From the NCBI GenBank assembly GCA_018831195.1, contig JAHJDP010000097.1, positions 1-64,000 on the forward strand: DNA of 64,000 nt, given 5' to 3'. Positions 8,812 to 16,153 of the stretch are shown in pieces. A model generated the notes under the pieces. It had not been told where the DNA came from and did not search any database. It saw nothing but the letters and a program-made list of their open reading frames with translations. A program made the position numbers and the translations under genes. Source of the stretch: Candidatus Eisenbacteria bacterium (GTDB lineage Bacteria > Eisenbacteria > RBG-16-71-46 > CAIMUX01 > JAHJDP01). Positions within the stretch are counted from its first letter, which is position 1; each line of letters opens with the position of its first letter.

Positions 8812-9683
8812 TCCTCCTCTATCATCCGCCTTATAAAGCTCGGCAACGCAAAGACCGCATTGAAGAGTCCGCAATTCAGATATTTCAGATCATCTTCCAT
8901 CGAGGCCAGTCTTTTAGATCGATCCAAACCCCTCGGATCCTGCCCCTTCGACGCCACACAGAACGCCCAAAGAAATCCGGGATAGGTCGGCACCGTCGCC
9001 GTGTACATCGCGACCTTCGGGAATATTTTGCTGAGTTCTCGATAGACCAGCTTGGTCCATTCAGGATGGAAGTAGGGCGATCCCGCCAGTGTGCCGAAGA
9101 CCCCATTCTCCCCCAGCGCCCGGTGAATAGTGCGGTAGAAATCGGCGCTGTAAAGCCCGATCGCCATCGGCGTGGGATCGGTTCCGTCAATGATAATGAC
9201 GTCGACCGCTCCCTCGCGAAGCCCTTTGAGACGGGCGATCCCGTCTCCAATATTGAGTTTGAAGCGGGGATCATCAAACGATGTCGCGATCTGCGGGAAG
9301 TATTTCCGGCTGATTTCGCAGACCTTTTCATCGATTTCACAAAGCTCCAGATTTTTTACTTCGGGATGCCGCAAGGCCTCCCGGGCCGCGCCGCCGTCGC
9401 CCCCTCCGACAATGAGGATCCTTTCCGGCTTAGGGTGCACGAGCATGGGCATGTGGGTCAGCATTTCATGATAAATAAATTCATCGACGTCAGTAAACTG
9501 AACCGCCTGATCCAGCATCAAGATCCTGCCGAAAGCTTTCGTTTCAAAAACCTGGATTTGCTGATAGTCGCTCTGGCCGTTGTAGAGAATCTTCTCAGTA
9601 ACATAGGTGATGAATTCACTATCGCTCACCGTCTCGGTGATATAGCGCGTCATGTTCATCGCGATCGATTTTTTATCTGCCAT
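8808..9683 (-). CDS. speE: Spermidine synthase (polyamine aminopropyltransferase)
   Basis: 291 residues. It transfers an aminopropyl group from decarboxylated S-adenosylmethionine to putrescine. Visible features are the N-terminal beta domain with GRILMLDQAVQFTDVDEF, the nucleotide loop GGGDGG (93-98), the acidic ribose contact in LCEID (about 115-118), and the catalytic Asp166 in IIIDGTDP. Length and order fit SpeE. AGGGAGAGG precedes the ATG at 9683. No speD (decarboxylase) is next to it. A terminator separates it from the upstream PLP lyase gene, so it has its own promoter or is read at low level from upstream. Confidence 0.93.
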   Translation of the reverse strand: MADKKSIAMNMTRYITETVSDSEFITYVTEKILYNGQSDYQQIQVFETKAFGRILMLDQAVQFTDVDEFIYHEMLTHMPMLVHPKPERILIVGGGDGGAAREALRHPEVKNLELCEIDEKVCEISRKYFPQIATSFDDPRFKLNIGDGIARLKGLREGAVDVIIIDGTDPTPMAIGLYSADFYRTIHRALGENGVFGTLAGSPYFHPEWTKLVYRELSKIFPKVAMYTATVPTYPGFLWAFCVASKGQDPRGLDRSKRLASMEDDLKYLNCGLFNAVFALPSFIRRMIEED

Positions 9684-9724
9684 CTTAAAATCCTCTCCCT
9701 GCTCCGCTCCAATTCCCGAACCCA

Positions 9725-9763
9725 TAAAAAATGAGGACCCGGATTGAAATCATCCGGATCCTC
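9725..9763 (-). terminator. Rho-independent terminator of the Cys/Met lyase gene
   Basis: On the minus strand GAGGATCCGGAT pairs with ATCCGGGTCCTC (one mismatch) around a 7-nt loop and is followed by ATTTTTT. It lies 18 nt after the stop codon of the lyase gene at 9781 and just before the speE leader. Confidence 0.85.
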
Positions 9764-9780
9764 AAGTCGTAGATCACTCT

Positions 9781-10965
9781 TTAGATCTTGGCAAGCCCTT
9801 GATCAAGATCGGCGATGATCTCATCGACATCTTCGATGCCGACGGCGATCCGGACCAATCCATCGGTGATGTTCGCTTGGCGACGGGCTTCGGGACCCAG
9901 CGTGGCATGGGTCATCGACGCCGGATGCTCAATGAGCGTTTCGACGCCGCCCAAACTCACGGCCAGGGTGCAGAGCTTGACCGAATTCATGAGGGTCTTG
10001 CCCGCTTCGAGCCCCCCCAGGAGTCCGAAGGAAACAACCCCTCCCCCGCCCTTCATTTGACGCTTCGCGACCTCATATTGCGGATGGGAGGGCAGGTAGG
10101 GATAACGCACCCACTCGGTCTTTGCATGGGCTTCGAGGTATTTGGCGACCTTCATACCATTTATACAATGGCGTTCCATCCGAAGCGCCAGGGTCTTGAT
10201 CCCGCGCGCGACGAGGAATGAATTGAAGGGTGTGATCGTGCCGCCGAGCTGATTCAGGGTTTTGCGGAAATGAGTATAGTCTTCCTTGTTCTTCACCACG
10301 ATGATGCCGGCCACAACATCGGCGTGACCATTTAGATATTTCGTCATCGAATGGACGACAACATCAACACCAAACTTCAATGGCTGCTGAAGGATCGGAC
10401 TGGAGAAGGTGTTGTCAACAACAACACGCGCGCCTTTGGCGTGGGCGATTTCAACAACAGCCTTGAGATCGGCGACGACAAGGGTCGGATTGCCCGGCGT
10501 CTCGACATAGATCACTTTTGTCTCAGGTTTCATCGCCTCTCTGACAGCATTGGTATCGGATGTATCGACGAAGGTCGCTGTGATTCCAAAACGCGACAGG
10601 ACCGTCTTAACGAGTGTATTTGTCGGCCCATATACGGCATCGCTGCACACAATATGATCCCCGGCATTCAACATGGAAGCGAAGGCCGTGTGGATCGCAG
10701 CCATCCCCGATCCGCAACCGAGCGCCGCGAAACCGCCTTCCAACGCCGCCACAGTTTTCTCCATCGATTCTATGGTCGGATTCCCCATCCGGGTGTAGAT
10801 ATACCCCTTCTCTTCTCCGGCAAAGAGACTGGCGCCGTGATCCACATTTTTAAAGAGGAAGGTGGAGGTTTGATAAATCGGCGGAATGACGGCGCCGCAG
10901 GCGTCGTGATGATGACCGGCGTGGACACATTGGGTGTCCATGCTTCGCATTTTGGGATCTTCCAT
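9781..10965 (-). CDS. Cys/Met-metabolism PLP lyase (cystathionine or methionine gamma-lyase type)
   Basis: 394 residues of the trans-sulfuration PLP family. The PLP lysine is Lys209 in SMTKYLNGH. Asp184 in VVVDNTFSSP contacts the pyridine nitrogen, and YTRMGNPT at 57-64 holds the phosphate-binding Tyr/Arg pair. Where methionine gamma-lyase has YGCT with its key Cys, this protein has YGPT (112-115), so cystathionine beta/gamma-lyase or a broad lyase is more likely than a true MGL. The ATG at 10965 is preceded by AAGGAG; an ATG five codons earlier would use none. It is followed by a good terminator. I found no SAM riboswitch in its leader. Confidence 0.88.
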   Translation of the reverse strand: MEDPKMRSMDTQCVHAGHHHDACGAVIPPIYQTSTFLFKNVDHGASLFAGEEKGYIYTRMGNPTIESMEKTVAALEGGFAALGCGSGMAAIHTAFASMLNAGDHIVCSDAVYGPTNTLVKTVLSRFGITATFVDTSDTNAVREAMKPETKVIYVETPGNPTLVVADLKAVVEIAHAKGARVVVDNTFSSPILQQPLKFGVDVVVHSMTKYLNGHADVVAGIIVVKNKEDYTHFRKTLNQLGGTITPFNSFLVARGIKTLALRMERHCINGMKVAKYLEAHAKTEWVRYPYLPSHPQYEVAKRQMKGGGGVVSFGLLGGLEAGKTLMNSVKLCTLAVSLGGVETLIEHPASMTHATLGPEARRQANITDGLVRIAVGIEDVDEIIADLDQGLAKI

Positions 10966-11201
10966 GGCGGACTCCTTCATGGGCTTCGAGAGCCTGGGTT
11001 CAGATTCAGCAGTGTTTCTGGTGTCCCGCCGGGGTGGATACCCGGGGTGGCTTTCGGTTTCACCGTGGCGGATGAGTACAGTGTATCGAAAGGTTTGCGT
11101 AATGGCTAGTGTAAGATATTGGGTTATAACCTGTTGTTAGGTAGGGATTAGAAGCAAAATTAGACAGGGCGTTTGATGCATGAAACGAGTTCGGACCCTC
11201 T

Positions 11202-11663
11202 CTACTCCGAGGACGTTCTCTTTGGACGCACAACCATTTGAATGGATGAGGCGGGGAAAAAAGGCAGAGAGACAATTCTCTCTTCATCGAAATGAAACTC
11301 CTGATCCTCAATCACCAGTATAAATTCCGGTTCGTTGACCTCTCTACGTTCCGTTTGCGAGGAATCTGAACCGACCTCACCACGGATAAGAACGGCCACG
11401 GCGCCTTGTCCCGAAGCCTTCGGGAAAATCCTAACGAGATAGCTCCCATCCTCGGAAGCCAGTGAAAGAACCGGCGAATCAGTTGGAAAATAATTTTTCC
11501 CTTTCTCGGGTGAATCGGCCGCCAGGGAGAACGGTATTATCTGCTCTGGAGGCTTCAGAACATCAGCCTCCGCAATTCCCCAGGAGATGGGTTTCAGATC
11601 GATTTTCTGCTCCACCAATCGGTTGGCTATGATCTCCACATGATTTTCTCGCCGGCTGTTCAC
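11202..11663 (-). CDS. Unknown soluble protein, partner of the Lon-like membrane protein
   Basis: 153 residues starting with GTG at 11663, directly after AAGGAGGAG and 10 nt after the stop of the Lon-like gene, so the two are one transcription unit. The middle is strand-rich (SLASEDGSYLVRIFP, then GAVAVLIRGEV), ending EFILVIEDQEFHFDEE. No signal peptide or transmembrane segment. It may be a beta-sandwich that works with the protease, but I recognise no family and the role is open. Confidence 0.7.
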   Translation of the reverse strand: MNSRRENHVEIIANRLVEQKIDLKPISWGIAEADVLKPPEQIIPFSLAADSPEKGKNYFPTDSPVLSLASEDGSYLVRIFPKASGQGAVAVLIRGEVGSDSSQTERREVNEPEFILVIEDQEFHFDEERIVSLPFFPASSIQMVVRPKRTSSE

Positions 11664-11673
11664 GACTCCTCCT

Positions 11674-13860
11674 TCATTTCCCGGAATACTCCTCGATTCC
11701 AACCCACCCGTTCGGTGTCAAGATCATCACTTCCTCCGCCAATCGCAATTCTTCCGCCTGGATTTCCTCAAGTGTAATATCCGGATTATATTTTTCCCGG
11801 ATGGCGGCCCGGCCCGCATCGCTAAAATGAACCCATTTCAATTTCGGGCTCTTCAATTCTGAGAAATCAAAACTAAATAGAATTCTATCAGATCCATCCA
11901 CACCCGAGCAGGATATATTCGCGCAGGCGTGATCTTCCATGAACGCCACCCTACAGTGTGTTCTCTCGGCTGAATCAAAGCTTGTTTTTGCGAAACTCAG
12001 AGCAGTCAGAATACCCTTTTGCAGGCATTCAGGATCCATCATTGATTGCGCTTCGGTCACATCTGCGCTGACGTGAGACTTCATTTTATCAAGATTCCCG
12101 AAATTTTCCTCTGAGAGAACAAGGTACAGTCCTCTTCCGGTCGGATTGTTTGTTCCAACGATGGCATACTCATTGACTCCATCACTATTTAAATCGATTC
12201 GATGGATAGCATCCATATGACCGGCATTTTCAAATTGCGCTATGAGTTTTCCATTACTGCTATCAATGATATCCAGAAGACTAAATGATTGACGCATGGA
12301 TCTCCGCAAGGCCAGGATTCCCTTCGTCATCTCTCCAATCTGAACGGGACCGTAGATGCGCCACCAGTTCATATCCTCCCGTATCACCCCCCCCTCGAGG
12401 TCAAGATCCCGTGAGGATGCTTGCCAGATCCGATTTCCTTTCCTATCAAATATAGTGATCAAATCCGTCCGATTTACGCCACTCCCATGTAAAACCATAA
12501 TCTCATTCAAACCATCCCCGTCCAGATCCCAAACATTGGATTTGCTGTGCCAGTGTTCGAGACCGTAATCTTGATGAAGAGGAGGTGAAGGGAGCTTCAA
12601 TTTCATCGTTATCCAACCATGGCTATTTCGAACAACAATATCATTTCCCTCCCACACTGCGCTGTCCGGCTTATTTTGAGTGCTTAAAAGAATAAAAATC
12701 CAAAGAGCGATGAGGAGGATTGTGGATATGACGGATGTTACCATCCGCGAACGGCTGTAGGTGAACCAAGCCGTGATGGTGCGCGCCCCCTCAAGCAGGC
12801 CTCGACTTCGCCTTGCAAGAACCTCACCATACTCAACCTCTCTCGCCGGACCCAAGATGTCCCTGAGATCGTCAACACCTCGGATTTCCAATTGCCGTTT
12901 CGGGTACCTCTCACTAAGGGATGCCACCTCTTTTTTAAACATTTCCTTTTGTTGTCCAGGGACCCATAAGGTTTCTACATTGGAGAAAAAGCAGGCCCTG
13001 GCCTTGGGCTTCAATGTCGAGGCCTCAACCGGGGTGACGCGGTAACGATCCATGACACCCGTTGCGGCGGTTCTTCTATCGAGTTCGCAGATATGCCATC
13101 CCGGCGCCAGAGATTGCCATCCCGAAATGGCCGCAATGGCAAAAGGCAAACCAGCCGACCGGCCGACCAGAGTCGCCCCGGGCTGATCCCACCCCGTACC
13201 AAACCAGGTATGGGTCAGGTGCGGACCTCCCTTGGGTCGGAAGGGGTGCATTCTTTCCAAGACAGATAGAAAAGCCTCCTTCGCCTCGGGGCTTGTTGCC
13301 CCATCGACGTGGAGAATGGGTTTGGGTGATCGCCTAGAGACTGAATCTACTTGTACAGTAAACCGAAGCAGTTGCCCGCAGGACAATCCTGCAAAATCGG
13401 GGTGGGAAATCCTCATGTCCGGCACCTCGGCAACTACAGGCACAAATATCTCCACTGATTGCCGGGAGATGGGTTCTGATGACCCTTGGATCGCTCTCCC
13501 TGAAAGGAGATCATCTGTCTTTCGTTGCGCCTTGCCGACCGCTTCCAGGGCCGAATTTCCAGCTTCCCTCCAATCCTCACTCCCTGGAATATTCGGAACT
13601 TTAAACTCTAGGCATCTCTGTAAAGAGGTATGGATAACTTCTAATTCATCGGGGGAAAGCCCTTCCAATGGACATTTATTTATAAGGCCGGCGAGTTGAT
13701 ATGCTATTTTGAAACCATACCCTACCCACCCTTCCAACCCATGTGACAGTGCCAATTCCAGAAATCGAATTTCAAGTTTTATTTGAAGAAGCGGCGGCAG
13801 CCCCAGCACGAGGAGCCGTTGAAGTTCATCATAGAGATGATGTAGTTCAAGCGGTTTCAT
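11674..13860 (-). CDS. Membrane protein with cytoplasmic Lon-like (S16) protease domain and extracytoplasmic FG-GAP-like domain
   Basis: 728 residues. Residues 1-130 are helical and unknown. About 165-340 resembles the Lon proteolytic domain: GATLVGRSAGLPFA holds Ser235 where Lon has its catalytic Ser in GPSAG, and 49 residues on TLKPK (Lys284) stands where Lon has GGLKEK. The intervening ATGVMD...VTPVEA matches Lon's TGE...VLPVGG, and the following ETLWVP matches Lon's strand before the Asn/Asp turn. There is no AAA+ ATPase. One transmembrane helix (about 373-393) follows. Beyond it lie two calcium-type Asp motifs of the FG-GAP/VCBS kind, DLDGDGLNE (445-453) and DLNSDGVNE (556-564), and a tail of about 150 residues. 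The domain reading is inference from motifs. The start has no strong ribosome site and may be coupled to a short upstream frame. Function unknown; a signal-transducing protease is possible. Confidence 0.65.
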   Translation of the reverse strand: MKPLELHHLYDELQRLLVLGLPPLLQIKLEIRFLELALSHGLEGWVGYGFKIAYQLAGLINKCPLEGLSPDELEVIHTSLQRCLEFKVPNIPGSEDWREAGNSALEAVGKAQRKTDDLLSGRAIQGSSEPISRQSVEIFVPVVAEVPDMRISHPDFAGLSCGQLLRFTVQVDSVSRRSPKPILHVDGATSPEAKEAFLSVLERMHPFRPKGGPHLTHTWFGTGWDQPGATLVGRSAGLPFAIAAISGWQSLAPGWHICELDRRTAATGVMDRYRVTPVEASTLKPKARACFFSNVETLWVPGQQKEMFKKEVASLSERYPKRQLEIRGVDDLRDILGPAREVEYGEVLARRSRGLLEGARTITAWFTYSRSRMVTSVISTILLIALWIFILLSTQNKPDSAVWEGNDIVVRNSHGWITMKLKLPSPPLHQDYGLEHWHSKSNVWDLDGDGLNEIMVLHGSGVNRTDLITIFDRKGNRIWQASSRDLDLEGGVIREDMNWWRIYGPVQIGEMTKGILALRRSMRQSFSLLDIIDSSNGKLIAQFENAGHMDAIHRIDLNSDGVNEYAIVGTNNPTGRGLYLVLSEENFGNLDKMKSHVSADVTEAQSMMDPECLQKGILTALSFAKTSFDSAERTHCRVAFMEDHACANISCSGVDGSDRILFSFDFSELKSPKLKWVHFSDAGRAAIREKYNPDITLEEIQAEELRLAEEVMILTPNGWVGIEEYSGK

Positions 13861-13936
13861 GATGTGTGGCTCGGCTAACCTTTAAATCTTGGAGAAGGAC
13901 TCCCCGGAATTCGGAAGGATTCGGTGCAGTGATCAT
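13847..13936 (-). CDS. Possible 29-residue leader peptide of the Lon-like gene
   Basis: A short frame starting at an ATG (13936) right after GGGGAGG, ending with a TGA 14 nt inside the Lon-like gene. The Lon-like ATG has no good ribosome site, so translation may be coupled through this overlap. The peptide begins MITAPNPSEF. It is too short to judge by composition. Confidence 0.28.
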   Translation of the reverse strand: MITAPNPSEFRGVLLQDLKVSRATHHETA

Positions 13937-14268
13937 CCCACCTCCCCACCCCACACGAATTGTCTGTTCTCGGATGTCTGAAGAATGCGGTACACGAGAT
14001 AGAGCCTCAACGCCAACTTCAACCGCACTAGAAAGTTACATCATTCTGGCTGGGTTGGCAAGTAAGAAGCCGACGGGAAAGGCAAGGGCTCCAAGAAATC
14101 CACAAGACGCTTACATCTGTAGATATTTTGGCTTTAGGCGCAAAATCGTGTTATAATTGTTACAGATTGGCCTTGCTGGAAACATCCTTTTACATCTTCG
14201 GCCGGTTGGCAGTTCCGGCCGGATTGAGCCCTCTTTAAGGGGCTTTGCGCCAAGAAGGAGTCTGCACC
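13861..14268. other. Divergent intergenic region between Lon-like gene and lipoprotein gene
   Basis: Apart from the possible leader peptide at 13847-13936, no gene is visible. The right part has the promoter listed at 14129-14157. The left part should promote the leftward Lon-like operon, but no clear -35/-10 pair stands out. Confidence 0.4.
14129..14157 (+). promoter_or_regulatory. Sigma70-type promoter of the DNRLRE lipoprotein gene
   Basis: A perfect -10 TATAAT (14152-14157) lies 17 bp after TTGGCT (14129-14134, four of six match to consensus). Transcription would start near 14164, giving a leader of about 105 nt before the ATG at 14269. Confidence 0.55.
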
Positions 14269-15315
14269 ATGAGTAAAGCAACCACTCTATTAATGTTGGT
14301 GATGCTCCTACCGGTCTTGATTGTCGGCTGCAGCGAAGAGACCAACGTTGCGGAGCCCCAACAGGTACTGGATCCGGGAAACGGGAGCGCCCTCCCCATG
14401 GAGACATTGCCGGATGGCGCGATCCTCGAATCGGCGACCCTCTACATTTACGCCGTTGAGGCGAATCATCACACCATCAACGCTCACCAGATCACCACTC
14501 CATGGGATGAGATGACCGTCACTTGGAATAATTTCGGCGGTGGTTTCGCTCCTGAGGTCGTCAGTTCGTTTGTCGCCGATGCCGCCGATTGGCATAGCGT
14601 GGATTTGACGCCCCTCGTTCAGAGCTGGCTCGACGGCACCGCGGAGAATCACGGCGTGCTATTGGATCAAGCGACGATGGAGTTTCCCTTCGCCAAATTC
14701 AGAAGCACCGACTATTTCTATAACAATCCGTATATGGAAATTTGTTATCTGGTGGACGATCTTCTTGAATGCATGATTATCCCGGTGCTCGGCGACACCT
14801 ATATTTGGGAATATATGCCGGATGAAAATTACGGCGGCAATAACGCCCTCTACACCGGTTGGTACAATGAGAATTATCTCGAAAAGCAGACATTGATCAA
14901 GTTCGATCTCGAAATCCAAGAGTGCGGCGAGTGTGAAGGCGGCGTCAATGAATTGACGCTCCGCTATCTGGGCTCATCAGAGGATCATGTCATCATCTAC
15001 GCCGGCGATAAGCCCGATATGTCGATGATGCTCTTCAAAGGAATCGTTCAACCTAATGAAGATATCACTTTCGCGGGGATTGGCGATATGGGAACGATGG
15101 GTCCCAAAATCAATATCTGGGTGAACGAGAGGTTCCATGTCAAGATTCACACAAGCTGCTCCGAACCGATCGGTCCGGGGTTGCTCCGTGGAAATTTTAG
15201 AATATTAGCGGGCCGCAGCCGCCTCGGCGGCCCTCTGTGCCCCCTGGATTTGCCTTTCGATAAAGACGAGGCGATCTTTTACGCCCCTCATTATGCGGTG
15301 AAGGGCGGCAGGTAA
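14269..15315 (+). CDS. DNRLRE-domain outer-surface lipoprotein
   Basis: 348 residues with a lipoprotein signal peptide: a hydrophobic stretch ending LIVGC, with lipidated Cys21. Two DNRLRE-type beta domains follow. The first (about 45-150) has the hallmark TPWDEMTVTWNN and VDLTPLVQSWLDG. The second (about 170-300) begins GDTYIWEYMPDENYGG, the usual opening of such domains. DNRLRE proteins are extracellular and often carbohydrate-related or structural, with no known catalysis. The start at 14269 follows AAGAAGGAG; an in-frame ATG eight codons earlier lacks a site. It meets the M48 gene tail to tail with no gap. Confidence 0.75.
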   Translation: MSKATTLLMLVMLLPVLIVGCSEETNVAEPQQVLDPGNGSALPMETLPDGAILESATLYIYAVEANHHTINAHQITTPWDEMTVTWNNFGGGFAPEVVSSFVADAADWHSVDLTPLVQSWLDGTAENHGVLLDQATMEFPFAKFRSTDYFYNNPYMEICYLVDDLLECMIIPVLGDTYIWEYMPDENYGGNNALYTGWYNENYLEKQTLIKFDLEIQECGECEGGVNELTLRYLGSSEDHVIIYAGDKPDMSMMLFKGIVQPNEDITFAGIGDMGTMGPKINIWVNERFHVKIHTSCSEPIGPGLLRGNFRILAGRSRLGGPLCPLDLPFDKDEAIFYAPHYAVKGGR

Positions 15316-16119
15316 TTACGGCGCCGGTTTGTAATAGGTAAGCGCTTCCGGCATCCATTTCTGGAGCTGTTCGACCCGCGTTCCATGACTCGGATGGGTG
15401 CTGAGCCATTCAGGCGGCGCCGAACCGCCGGCGCTTTTCCCCATCCGCTCCCAGAATCGGATCGATTCCCGCGGGTCATATCCGGCCTTGGCCATATAGA
15501 CAAGGCCGATATGATCCGCTTCGCTCTCCTGCGCGCGGCTGAAGGGCAGAAGAATTCCGACCTGTCCACCGATCCCATAAGCTGCCAGCACCACGCTGCG
15601 CGTCGTCTCGCTCTTTTCATTCAGGAGCGCTTCAAGACCCATCCCGCCGATTTGAAAGGCGAGATCATCGGTCATTCTCTCTCCGCCGTGCCGGGCGATG
15701 GCGTGGGCAATCTCATGGGCCATGACGGTCGCCAATCCGGCTTCGTTTTCAGCAACGGGCAGAATCCCGGTATAGATCGCCACCTTCCCGCCCGGAAGGC
15801 AAAAGGCGTTGACCGTAGCTTCATCACGAATCAGGCTGAATTCCCATTCATATCCGGGGCGGTCGGAGGCGGCGGCGATCTTCCTGCCGACACGCCGGAC
15901 CATTTCAAATTCGGCGCCGGATTTCACAATCTCCGACTCCGAGAGGACTTGTTGGTAGCTCTCGAGGCCGAGGGCCAGCTCCTGGCTCTCCGGAATAAGA
16001 TTTAAACTCCGGCGCCCGGTGACCGGCACGGTGGCGCACCCGGCGATCATGAACATAAGAACGATGAGAGCAACCCAGTGGAGATTGTATAAAGTACGAA
16101 GTTGGTTTTCTCTCTTCAT
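15316..16119 (-). CDS. M48-family zinc metalloprotease lipoprotein (BepA/LoiP-like)
   Basis: 267 residues. The signal peptide ends in the lipobox IAGC (Cys28), which predicts a lipid-anchored periplasmic protease. HEIAH at 135-139 gives two zinc histidines and the catalytic Glu; the third ligand is the Glu of the downstream ESEAD motif. Such enzymes degrade misfolded outer-membrane proteins. It lacks the TPR domain of BepA, so it is the short LoiP/YcaL type. The ATG at 16119 follows GGGAGGGGAAGG; a longer reading has no site. It lies 34 nt after the S8 protease gene on the same strand, probably one operon. Confidence 0.88.
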   Translation of the reverse strand: MKRENQLRTLYNLHWVALIVLMFMIAGCATVPVTGRRSLNLIPESQELALGLESYQQVLSESEIVKSGAEFEMVRRVGRKIAAASDRPGYEWEFSLIRDEATVNAFCLPGGKVAIYTGILPVAENEAGLATVMAHEIAHAIARHGGERMTDDLAFQIGGMGLEALLNEKSETTRSVVLAAYGIGGQVGILLPFSRAQESEADHIGLVYMAKAGYDPRESIRFWERMGKSAGGSAPPEWLSTHPSHGTRVEQLQKWMPEALTYYKPAP

Positions 16120-16153
16120 GGACCTTCCCCTCCCTGGGAACAGTCTCGGCCTT

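Noticed and set aside
10351-11109. 252-codon open frame opposite the PLP lyase gene
   Set aside because: Antisense shadow; it has no ribosome site or recognisable motif.
10966-11201. Possible SAM-type riboswitch before the Cys/Met lyase gene
   Set aside because: The leader lacks the conserved blocks of the SAM riboswitch classes I know.
13866-14156. 96-codon plus-strand frame in the Lon-like/lipoprotein gap
   Set aside because: Runs across the promoter region, no ribosome site, low-complexity basic sequence.
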